Positions 10,812-18,650 are shown, counted from the stretch's first letter. The stretch is 64,000 nucleotides of DNA from Paenibacillus eucommiae (GCF_017874215.1 NZ_JAGGLB010000002.1:310001-374000); one strand, 5' to 3'. Translations and numbers: made by a program. The notes: a model not told the origin generated them from the sequence alone.

Positions 10812-10880
10812 TCATTTAATTCCCTGCTCCACAGCTGCAAATCCTTCGTGTATAAATGATTCGATTTTTGTCTTGTCCAT
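10812..10880 (-). CDS. Possible 22-residue peptide
   Basis: An ATG at 10880 has a good site (AGGAGGG, 8 bases away) and encodes MDKTKIESFIHEGFAAVEQ plus a few residues before a TGA at 10812-10814. The strong ribosome binding site argues for present or past translation. The short length suggests a truncated gene as much as a functional peptide. Confidence 0.3.
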   Translation of the reverse strand: MDKTKIESFIHEGFAAVEQGIK

Positions 10881-10987
10881 AGCCAATTCCCTCCTATCTT
10901 CCAGAACAAATCGGAACTTAGGTTCCTTTCCCCACAAAGAGGGTCCAAAAGAAGTAGTTATATTAATAAAATGAAAGGGGAATATTT

Positions 10988-11311
10988 ATGAAAATGAAAC
11001 AAATTAATTTAGCTAATAGAAAAGAATATATCGAGCAGCTCAAAAAGGAAATTGAGCATCAAGAACATGTAATTAAAATGATTGAATCTTACGAGCCCAC
11101 TAACTTAGATCAAGAGATTATTCTTGAATACGCAATACAAGGCGCTGTCAAAGCGGTAACCGATAAATTGAATAGTGATGGTCATAGGTTCGAAGGTCGG
11201 AAATATCTTACTAATGATATCTCGGATGTAATTAGGAAAAAACCAGTAGGCGAGCTTCATGAAATCACTAAAAAAGCCTTTGAACACAACAGCAAAGGTT
11301 TTCGTTACTAA
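10988..11311 (+). CDS. Conserved-looking small cytoplasmic protein, unknown
   Basis: A 107-residue charged protein, probably helical: the first 45 residues (KEYIEQLKKEIEHQEHVIK) could form a coiled coil. No signal peptide, membrane helix or recognised domain. The ATG follows GAAAGGGG. It lies just outside the tRNA-Leu island in a gene-poor, decayed region. Confidence 0.55.
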   Translation: MKMKQINLANRKEYIEQLKKEIEHQEHVIKMIESYEPTNLDQEIILEYAIQGAVKAVTDKLNSDGHRFEGRKYLTNDISDVIRKKPVGELHEITKKAFEHNSKGFRY

Positions 11312-11326
11312 TTCCAGCAGTCCTGA

Positions 11327-11459
11327 CAACGAATTAGCGATCAGTTATATCAAAGTGAACTACAGATTGAACATCAAAGAAACCTTACAACAGTATGGCT
11401 TCAGGGGTTCTATCAGGCAGGCTATGAACACCTAAATGAACATCCAATAACAGGATAAA
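11327..11459 (+). pseudogene. Short C-terminal gene fragment
   Basis: After a TGA the plus strand reads a protein-like stretch (SDQLYQSELQIEHQRNLTTV, then WLQGFYQAGYEHL) that ends in a TAA at 11457-11459. There is no start codon with a ribosome binding site. This looks like the tail of a lost gene beside the attachment site. The family is not recognised. Confidence 0.3.
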
Positions 11460-11502
11460 TAAAGAAACTGTAGCAGTGAAAAAAAACTTTTGTACAACAA
11501 AA

Positions 11503-11525
11503 AAAGCCATATGTATCAAGGCTTT
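11503..11525 (-). terminator. Terminator beside the partial tRNA-Leu copy
   Basis: On the minus strand a short stem (AAAGCC and GGCTTT, 11-base loop) is followed by a T-run. It stands 3' of the partial tRNA copy, where the original tRNA terminator would be if the element had inserted into the 3' end of the tRNA gene. Confidence 0.5.
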
Positions 11526-11538
11526 CCCGATCTTACAT

Positions 11539-11597
11539 ATAATGCGGCCAAGAGGACTCGAACCTCCACGGCTGTTACACCACTAGAACCTGAATCT
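11539..11597 (-). repeat. Distal attachment site: partial tRNA-Leu copy
   Basis: An exact 59-bp duplicate of 17244-17302. It contains the anticodon loop, variable arm, T arm and 3' acceptor strand but no D arm or 5' acceptor strand, so it cannot give a functional tRNA. The break in similarity falls at the anticodon stem, a common crossover position for tyrosine recombinases. Confidence 0.9.
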
Positions 11598-12142
11598 TGC
11601 TCGGCAAAGGGAACCGAGCGGAAATCATGTCCTTTTAGCGGAACCAAAAAACCGAAAAAAGCCTATAAAATCAAGGGGTTTCGGCGTTTCACGCCCCCTT
11701 TCCCTAGTGCCGCAAGGCGTCACGGGAATTCATCAAAAAATGAGCAAAATTGGACGTTTGAGAGAACTCGGAGAGAACGACACTCGAATCAGCCCTGCTC
11801 CACTACCATCGACAAATTTTAACTGAGCAAACAACTTGTAATCGTTCTATCAAGTCAACCCTGCGACATGACGTGGCAATTCGCTGATTCGTCCCTTGAA
11901 ATCAGGAGCACTACACGAATCATCGACAACCGCCGAAAGCTTTGTCCTGACTTACCCCGCGGCGGTTTGTTCATCTGCAGACTGGCGAAGCCGAGACTTC
12001 ATACGTTTTGAGTAGTTGATGAAAAAACCGCTCACGTTCGTAGCGGCAGCTAAGTCACCGACTAAGTACGTGTGAGTGATCAGTTCTTCCAAACATCCTA
12101 AAATCCATATAGTTTACGATTATCTTGGGATAAAATAAAATA
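11598..12142. other. Island-end non-coding stretch
   Basis: No credible gene is seen in these 545 bases: the frames are broken or low in quality and lack ribosome binding sites. Several small inverted segments are present (for example CCGCTCACGTTCGTAGCGG near 12032-12050). The stretch is probably the distal end of the integrated element after gene loss. Confidence 0.5.
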
Positions 12143-12741
12143 TTACTTTTCACTTTCTGACCCAAACTTTCGAAATGCTTTATTGGGGACTTTGATTAAA
12201 TTGTATTTATCTTCTGACAATTTACTTATCGCTTGGCGTGTATCGCTGTCTTTCACTGTAATTCCAACAATGACCTGGCTCTTATTTAGTTTGATAATAC
12301 TATTGAAAAATTGCTCCATATCATTAATAACGATGCTATGCTGTGCAGGCTCATCAAAGATTAATACGCCTGGGTGATTTCCAGCTTTTTCATTAGATGT
12401 TTGGAGCAACTCTAATATAAACCTCCAGATTGCTCGTATATTATCACTGGTAGATATGATTCCAAAGAGATGTCTACCTGATTTAAGTTAAGAACACTCT
12501 TATAACCAAACTGCCTTAGATTAGTTATAAAACTGTTGCGTAGCGTCTTGATCTTTTCTTCATCCAATTCTGTGAATTTTTTGTTTGGCAATCCGGATTT
12601 TTCCGTTAGATATTGTTTCCATTCATCCGATAATTCTTTAAGTTTAATTTTCTTATCTACCAAATAATCAAAACAGAACAATCCTTCACAATGGAACTTG
12701 TATGTTGACTTCCTCTCCGCAATGTCCGAAATGGCAATAAT
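12143..12741 (-). pseudogene. Remnant of an SMC/Rad50-like ATPase
   Basis: Two frames on the minus strand carry consecutive parts of one protein. The first (about 12741-12412, no start codon, preceded by a stop) has charged helical sequence ending LESYLPVI. The second (about 12449-12143) begins SDNIRAIW and holds a Walker B plus D-loop motif, VLIFDEPAQHS, then a C-terminal domain. In related ATPases these two blocks are joined by a short segment that is missing here, so an internal deletion caused the frameshift near 12450. The Walker A half is gone. Such ATPases occur in DNA repair and phage-defence loci; the original role is unknown. Confidence 0.65.
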
Positions 12742-12791
12742 TTATACTATCGGACCTTCTACATCGGACTTTGTTTTGAGTTATACCCCTG

Positions 12792-13295
12792 TCATGCTCT
12801 TTTGTCCCCCTTCACGATGTTGTCCATTTGATCGATCAATGCTTGTAAGAATTTCAATGATGCCTGCAGTTCCGATTCCGAAAATGAATCCAATACACTG
12901 ATAAACCTGTGTTCTATGGCTTCATGCATCATGTCGTGCACTTCGAAGACCTGCCTTCCTTTTGACGAAAGGCTGAAATACACTTCTTTCTTATTGTCGT
13001 TCATCTGGCTTCGCTTAATGCAGCCTTCTTTAAGTAGCTTGGTGCTGATTTTCGTAATATTCGCCTTGGACATATTCAATTTTTCCGCAATAGCCGTGTT
13101 GTTAATTGGTTCGTTTTTGCCGATGCAATCAATGACATGAATGCTTGTCATATTGGTCGGAACTGTGGTGATACCCAGTTCCAGTGCGAGATCTGCAAAC
13201 TCATCAATCTGAGTTGTCATCGTTTGTTCGAATAAGTGCAAGTAGTGGTTAAGGCGGCTGTGCAACAATCGCTTGAGTCCCTCGGATGGGTTCAT
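12792..13295 (-). CDS. MarR-family transcriptional regulator
   Basis: A 167-residue protein with the MarR winged-helix core: the recognition helix region is in NNTAIAEKLNMSKANITKI (about residues 67-85) and the wing lies near residues 95-110 (SQMNDNKKEVYFSLSSKGR). MarR proteins are cytoplasmic dimers that usually repress nearby efflux or redox genes and release DNA when a phenolic or oxidant ligand binds. It is downstream of two nitroreductase-like genes on the same strand (gap 48 bases), with a DHA2 efflux pump divergent beyond them, which fits that pattern. The ribosome binding site is a G-run before ATG. Confidence 0.88.
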   Translation of the reverse strand: MNPSEGLKRLLHSRLNHYLHLFEQTMTTQIDEFADLALELGITTVPTNMTSIHVIDCIGKNEPINNTAIAEKLNMSKANITKISTKLLKEGCIKRSQMNDNKKEVYFSLSSKGRQVFEVHDMMHEAIEHRFISVLDSFSESELQASLKFLQALIDQMDNIVKGDKRA

Positions 13296-13343
13296 TATGA
13301 GAGGCCCCCCTTTTTTTTACTAAATTGTTTTTTATACTATCTT

Positions 13344-13823
13344 CTATTGTAGCCAACTCACGTTCAAAGTCGATGGCGTTGTGAGCGACGTCTCTAGGAT
13401 ATCAGAATAAAAGGCCAAGTCGAGAACTGCTGCAACTTTCTCCTTGTCGGGTATACCAAGTCTACGGCAATACTCTTGGACATACATCCACTCATGGAAT
13501 GTAACGTTTACTCCTAGTCGTCTTTCCCATGCGAGCAGCTTGAAATTTTGAATGAGGCAAAACACTGCAGCCAAATCCTCGTTTTGTCTGTTCGTACTGT
13601 TGTCACTTTTAAGCGTAACCACTAGTTGTGCGGGCACCTTTTTATCAAACCAATCCGGCTTCCCGCTGTAGGGGATATAAATAAATCGCCAAGGCTCTCT
13701 TAGTTTATGGTTCGGTGCCCAAACGGCATGATTTAACAATTCGAGCACGAGTTCTTTAGGAACTGGACGCATTTCAAACGCATGATTATTGTGCCGCGGG
13801 ATCGTCATGTCCGTCAGCTTCAT
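13344..13823 (-). CDS. Nitroreductase-family protein (short)
   Basis: About 159 residues of a flavin-dependent nitroreductase-like fold: early RHNNHAFEMRPVP, then LLNHAVWAPNHKLREPWRF, the usual FMN-contact region, and a later RLGIPDKEKVAAVLDLAF. ATG at 13823 has an AGGAGGGG site. An upstream ATG at 13874 overlaps the previous stop codon but lacks one. Shorter than typical family members (about 190-220). It follows another nitroreductase-like gene, which suggests a paralogous pair; the FMN-dependent reduction of nitro compounds or quinones is family knowledge, not shown here. Confidence 0.75.
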   Translation of the reverse strand: MKLTDMTIPRHNNHAFEMRPVPKELVLELLNHAVWAPNHKLREPWRFIYIPYSGKPDWFDKKVPAQLVVTLKSDNSTNRQNEDLAAVFCLIQNFKLLAWERRLGVNVTFHEWMYVQEYCRRLGIPDKEKVAAVLDLAFYSDILETSLTTPSTLNVSWLQ

Positions 13824-13870
13824 CGGATAAGATCCCCTCCTGTCTTTGGATGATTGCTTATCTTCTCCAC

Positions 13871-14443
13871 TCATTTTGTAGCGAATTCAGTCAAAAAGTA
13901 TTCGGCAGAAGTCCGTTCACTCCCTTTTGGAGCTTTATCAAAATATCCGATTTGCAGCAGACCGACAAACCGTTCATCCTCTTGCAGTCCGATTTGATTA
14001 TAGAACACGTCATTCTGAATAATAGGCTCCGACGTAATCCAAACCATCCCAAGCCGTTGCTCCCATGCAAGCAGTTGAAAGCTCTGCAGAATACGACATA
14101 AGGTTCCATAGGCTTCATCGTGTTTGACGGGGTCAAGATCCGTCTTGACAATGGTAATGAGGTTAGCCGGCACCTTTATTATCCATTTACGAAGGCGATT
14201 AATCACCGTTCCCAAGGCAATCTTCGCCAGACTGTTCCCCAGTATCTTTGCGCTAATACAGTCGGCAAGACGTTCTCGCTCTTCGAATGTGCCCGCATAT
14301 AAATATCGCCACCTGACATCGCCATTATAAGCGCACAACTGATCCGCCTTTTGCAGCAGATTCATAACTACCTCCTGTGAAACGGGTTCGTCGTTAAATT
14401 TCCGAATGCTTCTCCGTTCCCTGATCAACGTCCTCAAACTCAT
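13871..14443 (-). CDS. Nitroreductase-family protein
   Basis: About 190 residues starting MSLRTLIRERRSIRKFNDEP, the classical nitroreductase N-terminus with Arg/Ser residues that contact FMN phosphate. The remainder includes the segment EQRLGMVWITSEP, equivalent to the second FMN contact region. ATG at 14443 is favoured over an upstream ATG at 14503 because GAGGAGGAG precedes it. First gene of a minus-strand operon with the shorter paralogue and the MarR gene, divergent from the efflux pump. Confidence 0.8.
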   Translation of the reverse strand: MSLRTLIRERRSIRKFNDEPVSQEVVMNLLQKADQLCAYNGDVRWRYLYAGTFEERERLADCISAKILGNSLAKIALGTVINRLRKWIIKVPANLITIVKTDLDPVKHDEAYGTLCRILQSFQLLAWEQRLGMVWITSEPIIQNDVFYNQIGLQEDERFVGLLQIGYFDKAPKGSERTSAEYFLTEFATK

Positions 14444-14522
14444 TGTTCTCCTCCTCGTGAAGTATTTCCTAGACCCGACGTCAACACGCCTGTATACATC
14501 CATTTATTATTCACTTGGAAAT

Positions 14523-14551
14523 AATATATCACATTCATCTTAAATAATCAA
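14523..14551 (-). promoter_or_regulatory. Sigma-A-like promoter of the nitroreductase operon
   Basis: On the minus strand TTGATT (14551-14546) and TATATT (14528-14523) are separated by 17 bases, about 80 bases upstream of the first nitroreductase start. It faces the efflux promoter in the same intergenic region, where the MarR product could act on both. Confidence 0.5.
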
Positions 14552-14663
14552 TTTCTAAACACACATTCAAAATTCGACCGAAAATCATTATTAATGTATC
14601 GTTTTTCGGCATCCTTTTCGATTGACACCTCACTTCAACATGATAATGAATCTCAAAAATCAA

Positions 14664-14693
14664 TTGACAGAGTTACGCATTACAATATATAGT
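14664..14693 (+). promoter_or_regulatory. Sigma-A-like promoter of the efflux gene
   Basis: TTGACA at 14664-14669 and TATAGT at 14688-14693 with an 18-base spacer, 41 bases before the efflux start codon. A semi-symmetric GTTTACTCGAAAAC begins at 14692 and could be a MarR operator; that part is inference. Confidence 0.55.
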
Positions 14694-14734
14694 TTACTCG
14701 AAAACAAAAATAACGAAGGAAGTAGGAATCACAT

Positions 14735-16225
14735 ATGGCCAGTTCACAAAACTTCAAGCTAGAGCAGCAATCAGAGGCTTTCACCATCAGGAGCATTCTT
14801 CCTCAGCTGCTTGCCCTTGTCTTCGGGGCGTTCATGGTTCTTCTCGACAGTACAGTCATTAATGTCGCTATTCCAAAGCTGGTTGATTATTTTGACACCA
14901 ATCTGAAAATGATCCAGTGGACAGTCACCGGTTACACGCTGGCTTTGTCCGCAGTCATTCCAATGGCTGGCTGGCTGAGCGACCGTTTCGGTTTCAAACG
15001 AATTTTTGCCACAACGGTCGCTTTGTTTACGATCGGTTCGGTGCTTTGTTCTCTAGCTCAAACAACGGAGCAGCTCATTTTGTTTCGTGTCATACAAGGG
15101 CTTGGAGGCGGAATGGTTATGCCGCTCGTTATGTCAATGGGATTCAAGCTTGCACCCGCAAACAAGAGAGGAACGGTTATGGCCATGATCGGCATCCCTT
15201 TATTGATGGGCCCAGCACTTGGTCCTGTCGTTTCGGGCTGGTTGATCGAATATGCAAGCTGGCACTGGATTTTTCTAATCAACTTACCGATCGGAATACT
15301 TGCCATCTTTTTCAGCTTGAGATTTTTGCCAGCTTCCGAACGGGGTGAGCCACCGCATTTCGACTATCTCGGAATTATTCTCGCACCCGTTGCTTTTTCA
15401 ATGCTTGTATACGGTGTAAGTGAAGGAGGAACGAGTTGGACTTCTACCGGAGCACTTGTCGGACTTGGCGTCGGTGGCACAGCTCTCATTCTGTTTATAA
15501 TCGTGGAGTTGATGCAAAAGCAGCCGTTGCTGGAGCTTCGTGCATTTCGCTCATCCGACTTCACGCGGGGCATTTTGCTCAATTGGATTTTCTTCGTCGT
15601 TAACTACGGAGCGATCATTATGCTTCCGTTGTATTTACAAAGCGTCAAGGGTCTCTCACCGCTTCATACGGGACTACTTCAAATGCCAATGGCGCTTATC
15701 ACTGGAATTGCGATGCCGATCGCCGGCAAGCTGTTCGACAAGATCGGAGCGCGGCCACTAGCCATGGCCGGGATGACGTTTTATGCTGCAGGGCTATTCA
15801 TACTCTCTGGAATTCATTCGGATTCGAGCTTGGGGCTTTTATATGCACCGCTTATCCTGATGGGTCTCGGCGCCGGTTTTACGCTAATGCCGCTTAATAC
15901 GCATGTGCTCAACTCAGCTCCTCCACATCTGATGAATCGGGTCACTCCACTCGCTTCCTCGGCCCAACAGATCGTCATTTCGTTTGCAGTTACAAGCTTG
16001 GTTGGTTATATGACCTCACAAACAACGGATCATATGCTGAAACTTGGTCAAGCAGGGCACGCAAATCTTTTGACGGCGATGGCTGATGCCTTCGGTGACA
16101 CGTTTTTCCTGATCGCATGGTTTGCGGTTACTGGAGTCTTGCTAAGTTTGATTCTCCGTAAGCCTAAGAAAAGCCATGGCACCGGAGAAAGAGCATCTGA
16201 ATCTCCCACGATGATAGGCCACTGA
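14735..16225 (+). CDS. MFS multidrug efflux pump, DHA2 (EmrB/QacA) type
   Basis: A 496-residue protein with about 14 hydrophobic helices, typical of the DHA2 drug:proton antiporters. Motif A between helices 2 and 3 reads GWLSDRFGFKR, helix 1 carries LDSTVINVAIP (motif D1), and motif C follows in helix 5 (GPALGPVVSGW). It should export amphipathic drugs or metabolites at the expense of the proton gradient. It is divergent from the nitroreductase/MarR operon within the tRNA-Leu island and is probably the main selectable cargo with those genes. Confidence 0.92.
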   Translation: MASSQNFKLEQQSEAFTIRSILPQLLALVFGAFMVLLDSTVINVAIPKLVDYFDTNLKMIQWTVTGYTLALSAVIPMAGWLSDRFGFKRIFATTVALFTIGSVLCSLAQTTEQLILFRVIQGLGGGMVMPLVMSMGFKLAPANKRGTVMAMIGIPLLMGPALGPVVSGWLIEYASWHWIFLINLPIGILAIFFSLRFLPASERGEPPHFDYLGIILAPVAFSMLVYGVSEGGTSWTSTGALVGLGVGGTALILFIIVELMQKQPLLELRAFRSSDFTRGILLNWIFFVVNYGAIIMLPLYLQSVKGLSPLHTGLLQMPMALITGIAMPIAGKLFDKIGARPLAMAGMTFYAAGLFILSGIHSDSSLGLLYAPLILMGLGAGFTLMPLNTHVLNSAPPHLMNRVTPLASSAQQIVISFAVTSLVGYMTSQTTDHMLKLGQAGHANLLTAMADAFGDTFFLIAWFAVTGVLLSLILRKPKKSHGTGERASESPTMIGH

Positions 16226-16235
16226 AATCATCTTT

Positions 16236-16566
16236 TCACTTTCGTCCGGTATAGCCATCCTTTTCAGTTGTCACAATCTTAATTATCTTACTCTTCGGCG
16301 AGTCATCTTTAGGAAGAATTACAGATACATCATCAGAACGAAGCTTCTCGTATATATTTGCTTTGTACATTGTAATGTGTGATTTTTACTTATCTTCATG
16401 CCATGTTCCAAAATCACTATCGATGGATAATAATATCTCACGAAATATTTCATTTCTAATCTATAAAATGTTCCCGTTACTCTTGTCTGTCCAAGCTAAA
16501 ATGTTTGGGTTCTCGATTTTCTCTTCAAAATGAGGTAATGGCCTCGGTAACAAATCAAACAACATT
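16236..16566 (-). pseudogene. Decayed gene with two in-frame stop codons
   Basis: One minus-strand frame reads a continuous protein-like sequence interrupted by TAG (after TDKSNGNIL) and TAA (after FGTWHEDK) and ending in TGA at 16236-16238. Segments such as PLPHFEEKIENPNILAW and SVILPKDDSPKSKIIKIV look like genuine coding sequence. The 5' end abuts the truncated integrase near 16550-16566, so a deletion may have joined the two. The family is not recognised. Confidence 0.5.
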
Positions 16567-16910
16567 TCAAGAAAGACCATGTGTTCATCTTTTTGCGGCC
16601 TGACGGAGCGCCGCTCAAATCGGAATACTTGAATCACCGTTTCAAGAAGATTCTCAGCGACAATAATCTTCCTCCAATACGCTTTCACGATCTGAGACAT
16701 TCTGCGGGTAGCTATCTCCTCAAGCATGGGATGAGTCTTCGTGAAATTCAGGGTTGGCTAGGACACGCAGATATAGGTACGACTGCAAATATCTATACTC
16801 ATATCGATACTGAGATGAAAAACAACACCGCTCAGAAAATAAGCGATATCTTCTCCAAAAATAAAGAACACGACTCATACAGGAATAAAAGTGAGGACGA
16901 GAACAATTGA
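16551..16910 (+). pseudogene. Truncated tyrosine recombinase (integrase), C-terminal part
   Basis: About 120 residues of the catalytic domain remain. They contain the HxxR motif (FHDLRHSAG), the LGH motif (GWLGHADIG) and the nucleophile Tyr in ANIYTHI. The N-terminal core-binding domain and the first catalytic Arg (usually ARxSE) are missing; a TAA at 16548-16550 ends the upstream frame. The gene points toward the tRNA-Leu gene, as expected for the integrase that made the flanking repeats. A GTG at 16581 could start a short product, but it would not be an active recombinase. Confidence 0.85.
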
Positions 16911-17239
16911 ACAAGAATCTATGGGCATTGCTGGAGGACAACGAGACGGATAGAATGCTCGTAGTAGTAATCGTCCAAAGGCATGTAAAGCTTGTAGCCG
17001 AATACAACCATAGGACGACTTGTCTTGAGCGCAGAGAGGCGATACAAGCGGAAATAGCGCTACTGAGGGAAGAGTTTAAGCAAATCATTGAACGAGGAGA
17101 AAACAACGAGCGAAATACACATATTCAACCGCATGAGAACATCGGGAATCTCGATTCCATTGTTCCGACCCATACAACGAACAATCAAACTCAGACAAAA
17201 AGAAAAGAAGCCTTGCTCAGCAAGGCTTCTTGGGTTTAA
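16907..17239 (+). CDS. Small charged protein coupled to the integrase remnant
   Basis: A TTG start overlaps the integrase stop codon (AATTGA) with a GAGG site nearby, so translation was probably coupled. The 110-residue product is charged and likely helical (RREAIQAEIALLREEFKQII suggests a coiled coil), with a polar Asn/Thr-rich tail. Its last codons overlap the tRNA-Leu terminator hairpin on the other strand. No family is recognised; it could be an element-encoded accessory protein or be decaying. Confidence 0.4.
   Translation: MNKNLWALLEDNETDRMLVVVIVQRHVKLVAEYNHRTTCLERREAIQAEIALLREEFKQIIERGENNERNTHIQPHENIGNLDSIVPTHTTNNQTQTKRKEALLSKASWV
17206..17230 (-). terminator. Rho-independent terminator of tRNA-Leu
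   Basis: A 10-bp perfect stem (AGAAGCCTTG and CAAGGCTTCT, 5-base loop) followed on the minus strand by TTTTCTTTTT. It stands 17 bases 3' of the tRNA. Because the element inserted here, this terminator is element-derived and replaces the older one at 11503-11525. Confidence 0.85.
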
Positions 17240-17247
17240 AACGATAA

Positions 17248-17332
17248 TGCGGCCAAGAGGACTCGAACCTCCACGGCTGTTACACCACTAGAACCTGAAT
17301 CTAGCGCGTCTGCCAATTCCGCCATGGCCGCA
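17248..17332 (-). tRNA. tRNA-Leu(CAG)
   Basis: An 85-nt class II tRNA. The 7-bp acceptor stem TGCGGCC/GGCCGCA, the anticodon stem CTAGA/TCTAG with loop TTCAGGT (anticodon CAG, decoding CUG), a long variable arm and the T-loop GGTTCGAGTCC are all visible. The 3' CCA is not encoded. Its 3' 55 bases form the attachment-site repeat of the adjacent island; the integration left the gene intact. Confidence 0.95.
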
Positions 17333-17569
17333 AATGAAGTCAAGTGCTGCAATGTTTTGCTACCTGTAATAGTCGATAACCTGTATGTTTATACCCCATT
17401 ATGGAGTCAAAAGGCTGACGATTCATTACCGTTCAAGACATGTACAACTCTTAACTGCGAGATTTATAATACCATGCAAAAGGGAATGAAGTCAAGCAAT
17501 TGGCCAAATATTTTTTTAACAAATCAAATCAAAAAAAATGCACTACGCATTTCCAATAAAAAACCGTCT

Positions 17570-18493
17570 CTACTCTATGAACTGCAGCAAGTAAATAACC
17601 ATAGTTACTGTAAAAATACTAAAAATAGTAGAAGCAAGAATCGCTTGGGAAGCAAATTCGGGCTCATTGTCAAATTCCACAGCCAGCAGCACACTATTGA
17701 GTGAGGTTGGAACCGCCGAGGATAGGATAAGAGCCTTGGCCATCAGGCCATCTATACCCAGCATCAAAACGACCAGAAAACCAATTATAGGGCCAATGAG
17801 AAGCCTCAGAAAGTTAGAAATCAGTACATCCGGGAATTTAATTTTCCATTTCATCCCTCCAAGCTGCACACCAAGTGTTATCAATGCAGTAGCAATAAAC
17901 GCATCCGTGACGTAATCAAGGGAAATATAAATGGGCTGCGGTATCGGGATTGCAAATCCCCTAAGTAAAAAAGCAAGCGGAATGGCATAGATCGTAGGCA
18001 TGGAAAAAATCGTTCGAAGTGTCGATCTAAGACTCCCCTTATGAGCATTGACGCTATAAATCCCATAGGTGTTCGGCAGCAGACTTTGCATCATCATAAT
18101 AATAATCTGAATGGACATCGTAAATGCATCCCCAACAAAAACGAGCTGGTTCAACGGAATCGCATAATTGGCGCTGTTATAGAAAATTACGCTGTTCCGC
18201 ATAGCACTCCTCATTCCAGCCTTATACCGCCGAATCCGCATTGTTATTTCAATAACGACGACAAGCAGCGCCATAGACACAAAGAAATAAAGCAGTACCT
18301 GCATCAGCACAGACCCTGAAATTATGGATTCATACAGCATTTTAAATACAAGCGCCGGAGAAAATATATAAAAATTTAATTTGGATAAGGTTTTGATATC
18401 TAAATCGAAGGCCCTTCTCAACACTGCCCCTATCAGAATCATCGTACAAAGCGGAATTACATTGGAATAGAGAATGTGAAAAAAATAACTCAT
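17570..18493 (-). CDS. AEC-family transporter
   Basis: A 307-residue membrane protein with about ten hydrophobic helices in two five-helix halves, as in auxin efflux carrier/malonate transporter proteins. The N-terminal half has FYIFSPALVFKML and NSANYAIPLNQLVF; the C-terminal half has ALITLGVQLGG and a final helix ending LLQFIE. Substrates in bacteria are often organic acids, but none can be assigned. The ATG follows a GGGTGG site. Confidence 0.88.
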   Translation of the reverse strand: MSYFFHILYSNVIPLCTMILIGAVLRRAFDLDIKTLSKLNFYIFSPALVFKMLYESIISGSVLMQVLLYFFVSMALLVVVIEITMRIRRYKAGMRSAMRNSVIFYNSANYAIPLNQLVFVGDAFTMSIQIIIMMMQSLLPNTYGIYSVNAHKGSLRSTLRTIFSMPTIYAIPLAFLLRGFAIPIPQPIYISLDYVTDAFIATALITLGVQLGGMKWKIKFPDVLISNFLRLLIGPIIGFLVVLMLGIDGLMAKALILSSAVPTSLNSVLLAVEFDNEPEFASQAILASTIFSIFTVTMVIYLLQFIE

Positions 18494-18571
18494 CTTGCGC
18501 CACCCTAGCGTTCATTTTTTTGTGTTGACATTGTTGAGATAGGTATCAGACTCTTGCTTCTTCACATTGAA

Positions 18572-18601
18572 AGGACCCTACTCTGCTACCAGTAAGGTCC
18601 T
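18572..18601 (-). terminator. Hairpin, probable terminator
   Basis: A 9-bp stem with one mismatch (AGGACCCTA and TAAGGTCCT) about 50 bases past the stop of the minus-strand gene at 18651-18890. The T-run is short. Confidence 0.5.
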
Positions 18602-18650
18602 CTCCATCCTATGATACCACCGCTGCTTTACAGGTCTTCATTTACAATGC

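Larger units (their letters stand above)
11539..17302. mobile_element. Decayed integrative element in a tRNA-Leu gene
   Basis: A 59-bp direct repeat bounds the unit: 17244-17302 is the 3' part of an intact tRNA-Leu, and 11539-11597 is an exact second copy that loses similarity before the 5' half of the tRNA. Repeat starts are 5705 bp apart. Just inside the tRNA end lies a truncated tyrosine recombinase pointing at the tRNA, the usual position for a tRNA-targeting integrase. Inside are ATPase and other gene remnants, a MarR regulator, two nitroreductase-like genes and an efflux pump. With the integrase truncated, the unit should not move by itself. Confidence 0.85.

Noticed and set aside
11539..11597. 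A second tRNA-Leu gene
   Set aside because: Only the 3' part is present. The D arm and 5' acceptor strand are missing, so it is an attachment-site copy.
16461..16727. An 88-residue minus-strand ORF opposite the integrase
   Set aside because: Its N-terminal half is antisense to the recombinase catalytic motifs; only its C-terminal part belongs to the decayed minus-strand gene described at 16236-16566.
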